DNA of 31,621 bases from positions 1 to 31,621 of the forward strand of contig CAYZMH010000035.1 of NCBI GenBank assembly GCA_964479445.1. Direction: 5' to 3'. Below are positions 15,230 to 23,688 of this stretch, piece by piece. Each line of letters opens with the position of its first letter. The first letter of the stretch is position 1. The stretch is from CAYZMH01 sp964479445. GTDB lineage: Bacteria; Bacteroidota; Bacteroidia; Bacteroidales; GCA-2748055. The notes under the pieces were generated by a model. The model was not told the origin of the DNA and made no database searches. It saw nothing but the letters and a program-made list of their open reading frames with translations. The translations under genes were made by a program, and so were the position numbers.

Positions 15230-16360
15230 ATGGTTTTAACCGTCACAGCCGGATTGATCCTCTCGGTATATTTATTCCTGGTTCTTCGCTATACATATGG
15301 ATTTAATCACCTTCAGGAAGTAAAACCCGCAGATAGACCTGTTTCGTCCCTTTCTCTCTCGGTAATCATTCCGTTCCGCGATGAAGCAGACCGCATCGGT
15401 CTTTTGATCGGCGATTTACTGAACCAGGAGGTGCCTGTTCATGGCTGGGAGATTATATGCGTGGATGATCACTCTGCTGACGGCACCGCCGGAAGCATAA
15501 GGGAATATGCAACCGGTGACATTCCTTTAAAGGTGATCCGGCTCCCGGACGGGATTCGGGGGAAGAAGGCTGCATTGATGGCGGGAATAAGTGCTGCAAG
15601 AGGTGAGTGGATCATTCAGACGGATGCTGATTGCCGGGTGGGACCGGGTTTCATCGCTGGTCATGCATCCATGATACTAGGGGAGCAACCCGACCTGGTG
15701 GCAGGGCCTGTGCGATTGGGTCCGCTTCATACTTTTTGGGATTCGGTGGAGGCCCTTGAGTTCCTGAGCCTGTCGGTGACGGGGGCAGGCTCCTTTTACC
15801 GGACGGTGCCCCTGATGTGCAACGGGGCCAACCTGGTGTACAGGCGTGATTTTTACCTCGGGGAGATCGGGGAGATGAATCAACCCACTCCTTCGGGTGA
15901 CGACATGTTCCTGTTGTCAAGGGCATTGGAAAAAGAGAAGAAGGTGGTTTTTCATAAATCATCCCGGGTAATTGTTGATGCCGCACCGGCCGGATCCCCG
16001 GCATCATTTCTCAGTCAGCGCATACGATGGGCTTCCAAAACAAAGTATTACAGTCAGCGTCACCTCACTTTCACAGCAGCTTGGACATGGCTTACCAGTG
16101 TGGCCGGACTGGCTTTATTTATCGGTGGGTTATTCGGGAGCCGATTGCTGATTGCTTTTGCTGTATATTTTTTCCTGAAATCGGTTGCGGATTTTACAGT
16201 GTTAAAAGCGGGGGCAGATTTTTTTGACCAGCGTCGGGTTTTAAGATGGTTCCTGCCGGTTGCTCTTACCTATTATATATATGTACCGGTAACCGGAATA
16301 TTATCCTTATTTTCGAATTATCATTGGAAAGGGCGTTCATACCGTCAGATAAATGGATAA
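15230..16360 (+). CDS. Membrane glycosyltransferase family 2
   Basis: This 376-residue inverting glycosyltransferase has one N-terminal membrane segment (about 3-22) and two or three near the C terminus (about 285-365). The GT2 fold shows VSVIIPF-type start, VDDHSADGT (78-86), DAD (132-134), the acceptor-side GDD (223-225) and QRIRW (263-267), the QxxRW motif of processive or polymer-handling GT2 enzymes. The sugar and acceptor cannot be predicted; cell-surface polysaccharide or lipid glycosylation is likely. It overlaps the downstream permease by 8 bp. Confidence 0.92.
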   Translation: MVLTVTAGLILSVYLFLVLRYTYGFNHLQEVKPADRPVSSLSLSVIIPFRDEADRIGLLIGDLLNQEVPVHGWEIICVDDHSADGTAGSIREYATGDIPLKVIRLPDGIRGKKAALMAGISAARGEWIIQTDADCRVGPGFIAGHASMILGEQPDLVAGPVRLGPLHTFWDSVEALEFLSLSVTGAGSFYRTVPLMCNGANLVYRRDFYLGEIGEMNQPTPSGDDMFLLSRALEKEKKVVFHKSSRVIVDAAPAGSPASFLSQRIRWASKTKYYSQRHLTFTAAWTWLTSVAGLALFIGGLFGSRLLIAFAVYFFLKSVADFTVLKAGADFFDQRRVLRWFLPVALTYYIYVPVTGILSLFSNYHWKGRSYRQING

Positions 16361-17564
16361 GAATGCGAGAGGCATATCGCCGGGGAGATTAACCTGGGGC
16401 TATTTCAGGAGAAACAGGGTGGCCATGGGCGGACTATCCGTTATATTGCTGGCGTTCCTGATCTCTATTACAGGGTATATGATCAGTCCGGATAACACGC
16501 CCCACGCCAATACCCAGATCCTGGAGATTGCACTGGAGAAACCGGGCTTCTCATCCGACTTTTTAAAAGTCAGGCGCAATGAACTCCCCGGGAAGCGGAG
16601 CTTTTTATCGGCACTATTTACGGGCCGGCCTGCGGGTCATCGCTATGTACCCTTCCTCTCCATGCGGATGGAGGGGGACCGGGTGGTTGTACGGGAGTAT
16701 TCACCCTATGAAGAGGACCGTTTCTACTCGGAATACCGGCTTGTGGATGTTCTCTACCCGGTTGGTCGTTCAGGGTACACCTATGATCCGGAGCAGGAGG
16801 AGGTAAGGGTTAGCTTGATGGATGGCAGTGTAGTGGAAGCGAAAATTGGAACGTTACGAGAGCGTGTGCGCGATGAACATGTGGTAAAGAAGCGGTTTCT
16901 ACTGGGCACCGACCGGTTTGGGAGGGATATGCTGAGCCGCCTTATTCTTGGTACGCGGGTGAGTTTGTCGGTGGGATTCGTGGCTGTGTCAATTTCATTG
17001 CTGGTAGGGTTGTTGCTCGGTGGGATTGCCGGGTATTTCCGGGGCTGGATCGACCGGGCAATCATGTGGCTGGTGAACGTGGTCTGGTCGGTTCCCACCC
17101 TGCTGATGGTGATCGCCATAACGCTGGTACTTGGCAAAGGGTACTGGCAGGTTTTTGTAGCGGTAGGAATGACCATGTGGGTGGAGGTGGCCCGGGTGGT
17201 TCGGGGCCAGGTTCTCGGACTCCGTGAGAAGGAGTTTATTGAGTCGGCCCGTGCCATGGGGATGCGCTCCTCGGGGATCATTTTCCGGCATATCATTCCC
17301 AACACCCTTTCGCCTGTCATTATTATTTCGGCGGCCAATTTTGCTACGGCGATTTTGCTGGAGGCGGGATTGAGTTTCCTGGGGATTGGCGTGCAGCCTC
17401 CTGTGCCGACCTGGGGCGGTATGGTTAAGGAGCATTACGGTTTTATTATCGTGGACCAGGGATACCTGGCGTTTATTCCCGGGTTAGCCATTATGCTGAT
17501 GGTCCTGTCATTTACACTGGTGGGTAACGGATTGCGGGATGCCATGGATACCCGCGCGCTCTAG
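16353..17564 (+). CDS. OppC/DppC-like ABC permease with extracytoplasmic insert
   Basis: The C-terminal half is a standard peptide-type ABC permease: FLLGTDRFGRDMLSRLILGTRVSL (182-205) and an EAA loop (ESARAMGMRSSGIIFRHIIPN), ending in GNGLRDAMD. A first membrane segment covers about 24-44. Between it and the conserved core lie about 130 polar residues (48-180) with beta-strand character, which would be periplasmic. E. coli DppC is about 300 residues, whereas this one is 403. There is no partner permease, ATPase or binding protein next to it, so it must pair with components elsewhere or do something else. Its stop shares the CTAG at 17561-17564 with the converging gene. Confidence 0.9.
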   Translation: MDKNARGISPGRLTWGYFRRNRVAMGGLSVILLAFLISITGYMISPDNTPHANTQILEIALEKPGFSSDFLKVRRNELPGKRSFLSALFTGRPAGHRYVPFLSMRMEGDRVVVREYSPYEEDRFYSEYRLVDVLYPVGRSGYTYDPEQEEVRVSLMDGSVVEAKIGTLRERVRDEHVVKKRFLLGTDRFGRDMLSRLILGTRVSLSVGFVAVSISLLVGLLLGGIAGYFRGWIDRAIMWLVNVVWSVPTLLMVIAITLVLGKGYWQVFVAVGMTMWVEVARVVRGQVLGLREKEFIESARAMGMRSSGIIFRHIIPNTLSPVIIISAANFATAILLEAGLSFLGIGVQPPVPTWGGMVKEHYGFIIVDQGYLAFIPGLAIMLMVLSFTLVGNGLRDAMDTRAL

Positions 17565-18382
17565 GTAAGTCGTTTTCTTCGCATGAGCCGGTAACAAAGC
17601 CACGCTAGGATGAGAGCATACGAGGTTACCACCAGGATATTGATCCATGGTTCCGGTCCCTTTGGCAGGATCTCCATCTCTGAGGTATCCATTGATTCAC
17701 CCCCTTCCATTTTCCGCTGAAAGATCTCAATGAGGTTGGGCATAGGGGTAAGCCTGGTGAGTGACCGCATGGGCATGAACCACCGGAATTCGTGATCCCG
17801 GAAGACCAGGAAGAGGACCGGTTCGACAAAAGTTCGCAGGGCCAGGAAGGAGAGGATGGAAAGAGCTGTATTTTTGATGATCATTGCGAAAAAGAGTCCG
17901 TACATCATATAGGTGAGCGAGGAGAGGAAATAGACCGCCATCGTTCCCATATTCTCCAGGGCGATTCCCAGGGTTAATTTATAGCTGTAGATGAGTCCCA
18001 TAACCATGGAGGTAAGGCCTACCAGCAGGGTGGCAAACAGTGCCAGTGCCAGGATCAGAAGGATCTTCTGCGTTACCAGGTCCCGCCGTTCAATTCCAAA
18101 TATTACCTGGGTTTTAAAGGTGTGGTTGGAGAATTCATTGGTGGTAATCATGATAATGATCAGTGCCAGCAGGATATTATAGGGTTCGGTGATCCAGGTG
18201 AGAAAGGGCCATACATCGGGAAACCGGAACAGGTCGCTCAGGGAGATCACCGGGATCTGCCTGTCGATCAGCGGATAGATCACGATCCCCAGGGTGAAAA
18301 AGATCACGTATAGCAACAGGAGGATTCGGAAAGGGGTGTAATTGAGTATTTTGATCTGTTCGGTACGAATCAGTTTTTTCAT
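17561..18382 (-). CDS. ABC-2 type transporter permease
   Basis: This 273-residue protein has about six hydrophobic segments and follows an ABC ATPase with a 4-bp ATGA overlap. Segments such as ITTNEFSNHTFKTQVIFGIERRDLVTQKI match the amphipathic coupling region of ABC-2 exporter permeases (the NatB/YhgE-like and bacitracin-type group). A loop of about 40 polar residues precedes the last membrane helix. The pair forms a small exporter; substrate unknown, with drug/antibiotic, lipid or peptide export all possible. Confidence 0.88.
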   Translation of the reverse strand: MKKLIRTEQIKILNYTPFRILLLLYVIFFTLGIVIYPLIDRQIPVISLSDLFRFPDVWPFLTWITEPYNILLALIIIMITTNEFSNHTFKTQVIFGIERRDLVTQKILLILALALFATLLVGLTSMVMGLIYSYKLTLGIALENMGTMAVYFLSSLTYMMYGLFFAMIIKNTALSILSFLALRTFVEPVLFLVFRDHEFRWFMPMRSLTRLTPMPNLIEIFQRKMEGGESMDTSEMEILPKGPEPWINILVVTSYALILAWLCYRLMRRKRLT

Positions 18383-19308
18383 GGCTGAAGGGATTGTTCT
18401 GAGGGGGTATTGCCGGAGGCTTCTTTGACCAGTTCCAGGAACTGGGATTCGAGGGTTTTTTTACGGCTGAGCAGGTGATGGATAATAACCTGGTGTTCAA
18501 AAGCAAATCGGTTGATATCGGCTGCCTGGATTTCGGGTTGCAGGGTAGCGATGAGGAGTCCGTTTTCTGTAGTCACCTCTTTTACCAGGTTGCTATCCTG
18601 CAGGTTCCTTTTCAGCTGCTCGTTGTTATTGCTGGCCATTTCAATGATCTCCTCCTCCGTGAGCAGGGCTTTGACCGGGCCGGAGGCCAGTAGTTCACCC
18701 TTTTTAAGGATCGCCACATGGGTACAGATCTTTTCCACCTCCGAGAGGATGTGGGAGGCCATGATCAGGGTTTTTCCCTGGTGCACCTGGTGAAGAACAG
18801 TTTCGCGCACTTCGGCAATTCCCTCCGGATCGAGTCCGTTTGTGGGTTCATCGACGACCAGTACCTGCGGATCCCCCAGCAGGGCAGCAGCCAGTCCGAG
18901 CCGCTGTTTCATACCCAGGGAGAGTGTTTTAAACCTGGATTTCCGCCGTTCGTATAATTTGGTCTCCTTCAGCACCCGGTCGATATCGGTATACCCGATC
19001 CCTTTGATCTGGCAGAGGATCTTCAGGTTTCGTTCCAGGTTAAGGTATGGATAGAAGTGAGGGGTTTCGATCAGGGAGCCTATCTGCTTCCGGTGGGTGG
19101 CTTGCGGTGGCTGATCAAACCATTGGAAGGAGCCGGAATTTTGTCTCAGGATGCCCATCACAATGGACAGGGTGGTGGTCTTTCCGCTTCCGTTGGGACC
19201 AAGGATGCCGTATGCCTGTCCTTTTTCAATACTGACAGACAGGTTTTGCACCGCTTTTACATTTCGATAGGATTTAGAAAGACGGTGAATTTCCAGGATG
19301 GTGTTCAT
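18379..19308 (-). CDS. ABC-2 exporter ATP-binding protein
   Basis: This is a 309-residue ABC ATPase (CcmA-like group). Walker A GPNGSGKT (37-44), a LSLGMKQRLGLA signature, the Walker B VLVVDEPTNGLDP and the switch histidine in ASHILSE are present. The last 100 residues form the accessory C-terminal region common in ABC-2 exporter ATPases. I chose the ATG at 19308. A TTG at 19326, overlapping the recQ TGA, would add six residues and is possible. It lies between recQ and the permease in one operon. Confidence 0.93.
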   Translation of the reverse strand: MNTILEIHRLSKSYRNVKAVQNLSVSIEKGQAYGILGPNGSGKTTTLSIVMGILRQNSGSFQWFDQPPQATHRKQIGSLIETPHFYPYLNLERNLKILCQIKGIGYTDIDRVLKETKLYERRKSRFKTLSLGMKQRLGLAAALLGDPQVLVVDEPTNGLDPEGIAEVRETVLHQVHQGKTLIMASHILSEVEKICTHVAILKKGELLASGPVKALLTEEEIIEMASNNNEQLKRNLQDSNLVKEVTTENGLLIATLQPEIQAADINRFAFEHQVIIHHLLSRKKTLESQFLELVKEASGNTPSEQSLQP

Positions 19309-19322
19309 GTGTTGCTTGCTTG

Positions 19323-21503
19323 TCAATTGCCCAGTTCGGAGATAAACTTGACGCGCACCAGGCGAATCTCTTCTTCGGAGTACTCATCCTCTCCCAGTTC
19401 GTCCAGGGCTTCCTGGATCGATTCGGTTTCTGCCTCACGGAAGTAATCATAAATATCCAGGATATGGTCTTCATCAATGGTGTCGTTGAGGAAATAATCG
19501 ATGTTCAGGCGGGTACCCGAGTTTACGATCGCTTCAATCTCATGGATAAGTTCCAGCATATCCAGGTTTTTCGCTTCGGCGATATCATCCAGGGGCATTT
19601 TGCGGTCGATACTCTGAATAATATATACTTTAAGTCCGGATTTATTTACCACCGATTTTACAACCATGTCCTGGGGTCTGACTATCTCCTTGTCATCCAC
19701 GTAATTTTTTATTACCTCGACAAACTCTTTTCCGAATTTGCGGGCTTTGCCGGCTCCTACACCAACGATCTTCTGAAGTTCGTCAGGTGTAACCGGGTAC
19801 TGGATCGCCATGTCTTCCAGCGAGGGATCCTGGAAAATGACAAAGGGAGGAAGTTCCCGTTGCCGGGCCATGGTTTTCCGGAGATCTTTCAGAATGTGCA
19901 GCAGTTCTTCATCTACTGCGCCTGTCCCCCCCCCTCCGCTCTCCTGTTCATCCGGTACGATGTCATAATCATGATCTTGCGTCAACATGATCGAATAGGG
20001 CTTTTTGAGGAATTCTCTTCCTTTTTCACTGATTTTTATCAATCCATAATTCTCAATATCCTTATACACCAATCGGGCCACAAGTGCCTGGCGGATCACT
20101 GCGTTCCAGAACTTTTCATCTTTCTCGTTACCGGCCCCAAAAAATTCCGAATGGTGATGCCTGTAAGTCTTTACGGCACTGGTAGCGTGGCCTGCCAGTA
20201 TATTAGCGATATGCTCGGCTTTAAATCTTTCCTGAACCCCTAATATAGCTTTTAAAGCTAAAAGTAAATACTCTTTTCCTTCAAATTTTTCTTTAGGATG
20301 AAGGCAATTATCGCAATTCCCGCAATCCTCTTCCATTACTTCCCCAAAGTAATTAAGCAACAGTTTCGGACGGCAAACCGAGGATTCGGCATAGGCTACG
20401 GTTTCCATGAGCAGTTGTTTCCCGATCTCCTGTTCGGCCACCGGTTTGCCCTGCATGAATTTTTCAAGTTTCTGAATATCCTTGTAGCGGTAGAATGCAA
20501 TGCAGCGACCCTCCCCTCCGTCTCTTCCGGCTCTGCCGGTCTCCTGGTAATACCCCTCCAGGCTTTTGGGGATATCGTAATGGATAACGAACCTTACATC
20601 GGGTTTGTCAATCCCCATACCAAAAGCGATGGTAGCTACGATCACATCGATCTCCTCCATGAGGAACTTGTCCTGGGTACCCGACCGGGTAGCAGCATCC
20701 ATCCCGGCATGGTATGGGAGTGCCCTGATGTTGTTCACCTTGAGGGTTTCTGCCAACTCTTCCACTTTTTTTCGGCTCAGGCAATAGATGATGCCGGATT
20801 TCCCGGGATTGGCCGAGATGAATTTGATAATCTCCTTGGTTGCTTTAATCTTGGGCCGCACCTCATAGTAGAGATTGTGCCTGCGGAAGGATGATTTGAA
20901 TACATTGGCATCCAGCATCTCCAGGTTTTTCTGGATATCGCTCTGAACCTTGGGCGTGGCTGTTGCTGTGAGGGCAATGAGAGGCGCCTGGCCAATGCGG
21001 TTGATGATGGGCCGGATCCGGCGGTATTCGGGGCGGAAATCGTGTCCCCACTCCGAGATACAGTGAGCCTCATCAATGGCATAGAAACTGATGGTCACCT
21101 TTTTCAGGAATTCGATATTTTCCTCCTTGGTGAGTGATTCCGGAGCAACGTATAACAGCTTGGTCCGGCGATTCAGTACATCGTCCCTGACTTTGGCAAT
21201 TGCGTTTTTGGTAAGGGAAGAGTTAAGAAAATGGGCTACGCCGTCGTTGGTACTGAAACTGCGCATGGCATCCACCTGGTTCTTCATCAGGGCGATCAAC
21301 GGGGATATGACTATGGCGGTGCCTTCCATCATCAGCGCCGGGAGCTGGTAACATAGTGATTTACCTCCGCCTGTGGGCATGAGCACAAACGAGTCATTGC
21401 GGGCCAACACATTCCGGATAATCTCCTCCTGGTTTCCCTTGAAACTATCAAAGCCAAAATGTTCTTTGAGAAAGGCGTATAACTGATCTTCTTTAACAGC
21501 CAT
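19323..21503 (-). CDS. recQ: ATP-dependent DNA helicase RecQ
   Basis: This 726-residue 3'-5' helicase acts in recombination and repair. Helicase motifs include TGGGKS (44-49, Walker A), DEAHCISEWGHDFRPEY (144-160, with the aromatic-rich loop) and QETGRAGRDG (motif VI). The RecQ zinc domain shows CRPKLLLNYFGE followed by CGNCDNC. A winged helix and then an HRDC domain (about 540-610) follow. The last about 115 residues match the helix-turn-helix extension seen in Bacteroidota RecQ. The linker before HRDC is encoded by nine consecutive G residues (19926-19934), giving Gly-Gly-Gly at about residues 524-526. The start ATG is without a Shine-Dalgarno. Confidence 0.97.
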   Translation of the reverse strand: MAVKEDQLYAFLKEHFGFDSFKGNQEEIIRNVLARNDSFVLMPTGGGKSLCYQLPALMMEGTAIVISPLIALMKNQVDAMRSFSTNDGVAHFLNSSLTKNAIAKVRDDVLNRRTKLLYVAPESLTKEENIEFLKKVTISFYAIDEAHCISEWGHDFRPEYRRIRPIINRIGQAPLIALTATATPKVQSDIQKNLEMLDANVFKSSFRRHNLYYEVRPKIKATKEIIKFISANPGKSGIIYCLSRKKVEELAETLKVNNIRALPYHAGMDAATRSGTQDKFLMEEIDVIVATIAFGMGIDKPDVRFVIHYDIPKSLEGYYQETGRAGRDGGEGRCIAFYRYKDIQKLEKFMQGKPVAEQEIGKQLLMETVAYAESSVCRPKLLLNYFGEVMEEDCGNCDNCLHPKEKFEGKEYLLLALKAILGVQERFKAEHIANILAGHATSAVKTYRHHHSEFFGAGNEKDEKFWNAVIRQALVARLVYKDIENYGLIKISEKGREFLKKPYSIMLTQDHDYDIVPDEQESGGGGTGAVDEELLHILKDLRKTMARQRELPPFVIFQDPSLEDMAIQYPVTPDELQKIVGVGAGKARKFGKEFVEVIKNYVDDKEIVRPQDMVVKSVVNKSGLKVYIIQSIDRKMPLDDIAEAKNLDMLELIHEIEAIVNSGTRLNIDYFLNDTIDEDHILDIYDYFREAETESIQEALDELGEDEYSEEEIRLVRVKFISELGN

Positions 21504-21533
21504 CTATCCCGTATTTTCTACTTCTACCAACTT

Positions 21534-21565
21534 TAAATATACGATAAATAAATTGGGTGTTCAAG
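21534..21565 (-). promoter_or_regulatory. Candidate recQ promoter
   Basis: On the minus strand CTTG (21565-21562), a 20-bp spacer, then TATATTTA (21541-21534) is one base off the -7 consensus, about 30 bp before the recQ ATG. Confidence 0.5.
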
Positions 21566-21596
21566 CTTTCTGCCCGGTTATATTTCCATCGCCACG

Positions 21597-21604
21597 TATA
21601 TTTG
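21597..21604 (+). promoter_or_regulatory. Candidate distal promoter of tatC
   Basis: TATATTTG is an exact -7 match, but a -33 at proper spacing is missing. A second, closer candidate is TTACTTTG at 21752-21759, 26 bp before the ATG at 21786. In the 282-bp recQ-tatC gap I see nothing else. Confidence 0.4.
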
Positions 21605-21785
21605 TAATTTTTTTAGTCACAGGTTACTGCTAAAACCTTACAGGATAAAGGGCATATTTTTCACAGGGAAGACTGATTTTTGTCATACCGGCCGCTGTCA
21701 TGTTTTAACAGGAGTCACCCGTATGCCTGTAAGAGAACCATTATTTTTTTGTTACTTTGCATCATTTCAGAAAAAGCAGCATTGC

Positions 21786-22619
21786 ATGGCAAAGAAGGGT
21801 AAGGGAAAATCGGAGATGTCATTCCTGGAGCACCTGGAGGTTTTACGCTGGCACCTGGTGCGATCGGTGGTGGTTATTATCCTGTTCGGGATTGTGGCTT
21901 TCATCTTCAAGGATATCGTTTTTGATATGATCATTCTCGCACCGAAGACCCCGGAATTTCCCACCAACCGCTTTTTATGCAACCTGGGACAAATGGTGGA
22001 TGTACAGAGACTCTGTATAAACTCAAAACCGTTTGGTTTACAGACTGTAAAGATGGCGGAGCAATTTTCGATGCACATCATTGTATCCCTGGTCTTTGGG
22101 ATCATTGTAGCCTTCCCCTACCTGTTCTACGAGTTCTGGAGCTTTATTAGTCCGGCTCTCTATAATAAAGAGCGAAGGATTGCCCGGGGTGCAGTTTTTT
22201 ACACCTCGCTGCTTTTCCTGTTGGGAGTGGCTTTCGGCTATTACCTGATCTCCCCGTTATCGGTCCATTTTTTGGGGAGTTACAGGGTGAGTGAGTCAGT
22301 GTTAAGCAATCCGACCCTGCGCTCCTATGTGCAAACCGTTACTTCTGTAGTGTTGGCTTCAGGGGTGGTATTTGAGCTGCCGGTGCTCGCCTATTTCCTG
22401 ACAAAGGTGGGGCTGGTGACCCCAAACTTCCTGAAAAAATACCGGAGGCACTCGCTGGTGGTGATCCTGGCGCTGTCGGCCATTATAACCCCTCCCGATG
22501 TGTTCAGCCAGGTGATGGTTTCCCTGCCGCTAATCATCCTCTATGAAGTTGGTATTGCCATAAGCAGGCGAATTATTCGCCGGCGTGAGGAGGAAGATAA
22601 GCAACGGGCTTCCTCATAA
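21786..22619 (+). CDS. tatC: Sec-independent (twin-arginine) translocase subunit TatC
   Basis: This inner-membrane receptor recognises twin-arginine signal peptides and nucleates TatA assembly for export of folded proteins. The 277-residue product has six membrane segments. Conserved features are MSFLEHLEVLRWHL near the N terminus and FPYLFYEFWSFISPAL in the region after the first periplasmic loop. I use the ATG at 21786 because the protein then starts MAKKGKGKSEMSF as usual. The longer frame from 21723 would run through a likely promoter element. tatA/tatB are not in the window; lptB follows 46 bp on. Confidence 0.95.
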   Translation: MAKKGKGKSEMSFLEHLEVLRWHLVRSVVVIILFGIVAFIFKDIVFDMIILAPKTPEFPTNRFLCNLGQMVDVQRLCINSKPFGLQTVKMAEQFSMHIIVSLVFGIIVAFPYLFYEFWSFISPALYNKERRIARGAVFYTSLLFLLGVAFGYYLISPLSVHFLGSYRVSESVLSNPTLRSYVQTVTSVVLASGVVFELPVLAYFLTKVGLVTPNFLKKYRRHSLVVILALSAIITPPDVFSQVMVSLPLIILYEVGIAISRRIIRRREEEDKQRASS

Positions 22620-22665
22620 TAAATCTGTATATTGCAACGTATTATCCTATATGTTAACAAGGTAA

Positions 22666-23406
22666 ATGGCAAGCATGGAAAAAGCGAGGTTATATACCGA
22701 CAGCCTGGTGAAGAAGTACCGTTCGAGGACGGTAGTGAACAAGGTTTCCGTGGACGTCTCCCAGGGCGAGATCGTCGGGTTGCTGGGTCCTAACGGAGCC
22801 GGCAAAACCACTTCGTTTTACATGATCGTGGGGCTTATTCAACCCTATGAAGGCCGGATCTATTTAAATGACAGGGATATTACAGGTGAGCCCATCTATA
22901 AGAGAGCCCGAATGGGGATCGGATACCTGGCCCAGGAGGCATCTGTTTTCCGGAAACTGACTGTGGAGGATAATATCAAAGCGGTGCTGGAGATGTCCGA
23001 CCTTTCCAAAAAGGAGCAACGGCACCGAACAGAAGCCCTGTTGGATGAATTCGGGTTGCAATACATCCGAAAGAACCAGGGTATTCAGCTATCGGGAGGA
23101 GAGCGCCGGAGAACAGAGATTGCAAGGGCCCTGGCACTGAATCCCCGGTTCATCCTGTTGGATGAGCCTTTTGCAGGGGTAGATCCCATTGCAGTGGAGG
23201 ATATCCAGGAGATTGTTTCGCGGTTAAAAAATAAAAACATTGGGATTCTGATCACCGACCACAATGTACATGAGACGCTGTCCATCACCGACCGGGCCTA
23301 TCTACTGTTTGAAGGGTCGATCCTGAAAGCAGGTACCGCTCAACAACTTGCAGAAGACGAGCAGGTGCGTAAGGTTTACCTGGGAAAGAATTTCGAATTA
23401 CGCTGA
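22666..23406 (+). CDS. lptB: LPS export ABC transporter ATP-binding protein
   Basis: This 246-residue ATPase powers extraction of lipopolysaccharide from the inner membrane by LptFG and its transfer across the Lpt bridge. Walker A GPNGAGKT (41-48), QEASVFRKLTVEDN (the Q-loop region characteristic of LptB), signature LSGGERRRTEIARAL, Walker B FILLDEPFAGVDP and the DHNVHET switch are all LptB-specific variants. A second in-frame ATG at 22675 is possible. Its presence indicates a Gram-negative envelope. The partners lptF/G/C/A are elsewhere. Confidence 0.96.
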   Translation: MASMEKARLYTDSLVKKYRSRTVVNKVSVDVSQGEIVGLLGPNGAGKTTSFYMIVGLIQPYEGRIYLNDRDITGEPIYKRARMGIGYLAQEASVFRKLTVEDNIKAVLEMSDLSKKEQRHRTEALLDEFGLQYIRKNQGIQLSGGERRRTEIARALALNPRFILLDEPFAGVDPIAVEDIQEIVSRLKNKNIGILITDHNVHETLSITDRAYLLFEGSILKAGTAQQLAEDEQVRKVYLGKNFELR

Positions 23407-23514
23407 GAGCCTTTGCCGGCAGGGATCTTAATACAACTCAATCAATTCATAATGAGCAATTTTTGCTCCCCCCGATGAGCCCTTTCTTTCTTTTTCTTTT
23501 CGAAAAAAAACCAC

Positions 23515-23522
23515 TACATTTG
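23515..23522 (+). promoter_or_regulatory. Promoter element of tRNA-Leu
   Basis: TACATTTG matches TAnnTTTG, with the T-rich sequence upstream taking the place of -33. The tRNA begins 16 bp after it. Confidence 0.6.
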
Positions 23523-23537
23523 CGGGACCTTTTTTGA

Positions 23538-23619
23538 GCGGATGTGGCGGAATTGGTAGACGCGCCAGACTTAGGATCTGGTTCCTTCGGGAGTGGGGGT
23601 TCGAGTCCCTTCATCCGCA
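23538..23619 (+). tRNA. tRNA-Leu (anticodon UAG)
   Basis: Acceptor arms GCGGATG (23538-23544) and CATCCGC (23612-23618) pair perfectly, with discriminator A at 23619. The anticodon arm is CCAGA-CTTAGGA-TCTGG with TAG at 23572-23574. A long variable arm (TTCCTTCGGGAGT) marks a class II tRNA, and the T arm contains TTCGAGT. The 3' CCA is not encoded (ACCG follows). UAG reads CUN leucine codons. Confidence 0.97.
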
Positions 23620-23630
23620 CCGATCGAGGT

Positions 23631-23670
23631 AAAACCGCATACGGTCGTGTTTGCGGTTTTTTATAATTTT
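23631..23670 (+). terminator. Terminator after tRNA-Leu
   Basis: AAAACCGCA (23631-23639) and TGCGGTTTT (23652-23660) form a perfect 9-bp stem with a 12-nt loop, and the T-run continues as TTATAATTTT. It separates the tRNA from tig. TAATTTTG (23664-23671) at its end matches the -7 consensus and may be the tig promoter. Confidence 0.75.
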
Positions 23671-23688
23671 GATAACCAGGATATCATT

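Noticed and set aside
19320..20243. 307-codon plus-strand frame over recQ
   Set aside because: Lies wholly opposite conserved RecQ domains and resembles no family.
23454..23468. GAGCAA/TTGCTC hairpin after lptB
   Set aside because: A 6-bp stem with a 3-nt loop followed by C residues, not T; too weak to call a terminator.
23593..23688. Upstream extension of the trigger factor frame
   Set aside because: It runs through the tRNA-Leu gene and its terminator, so it cannot be the real N terminus.
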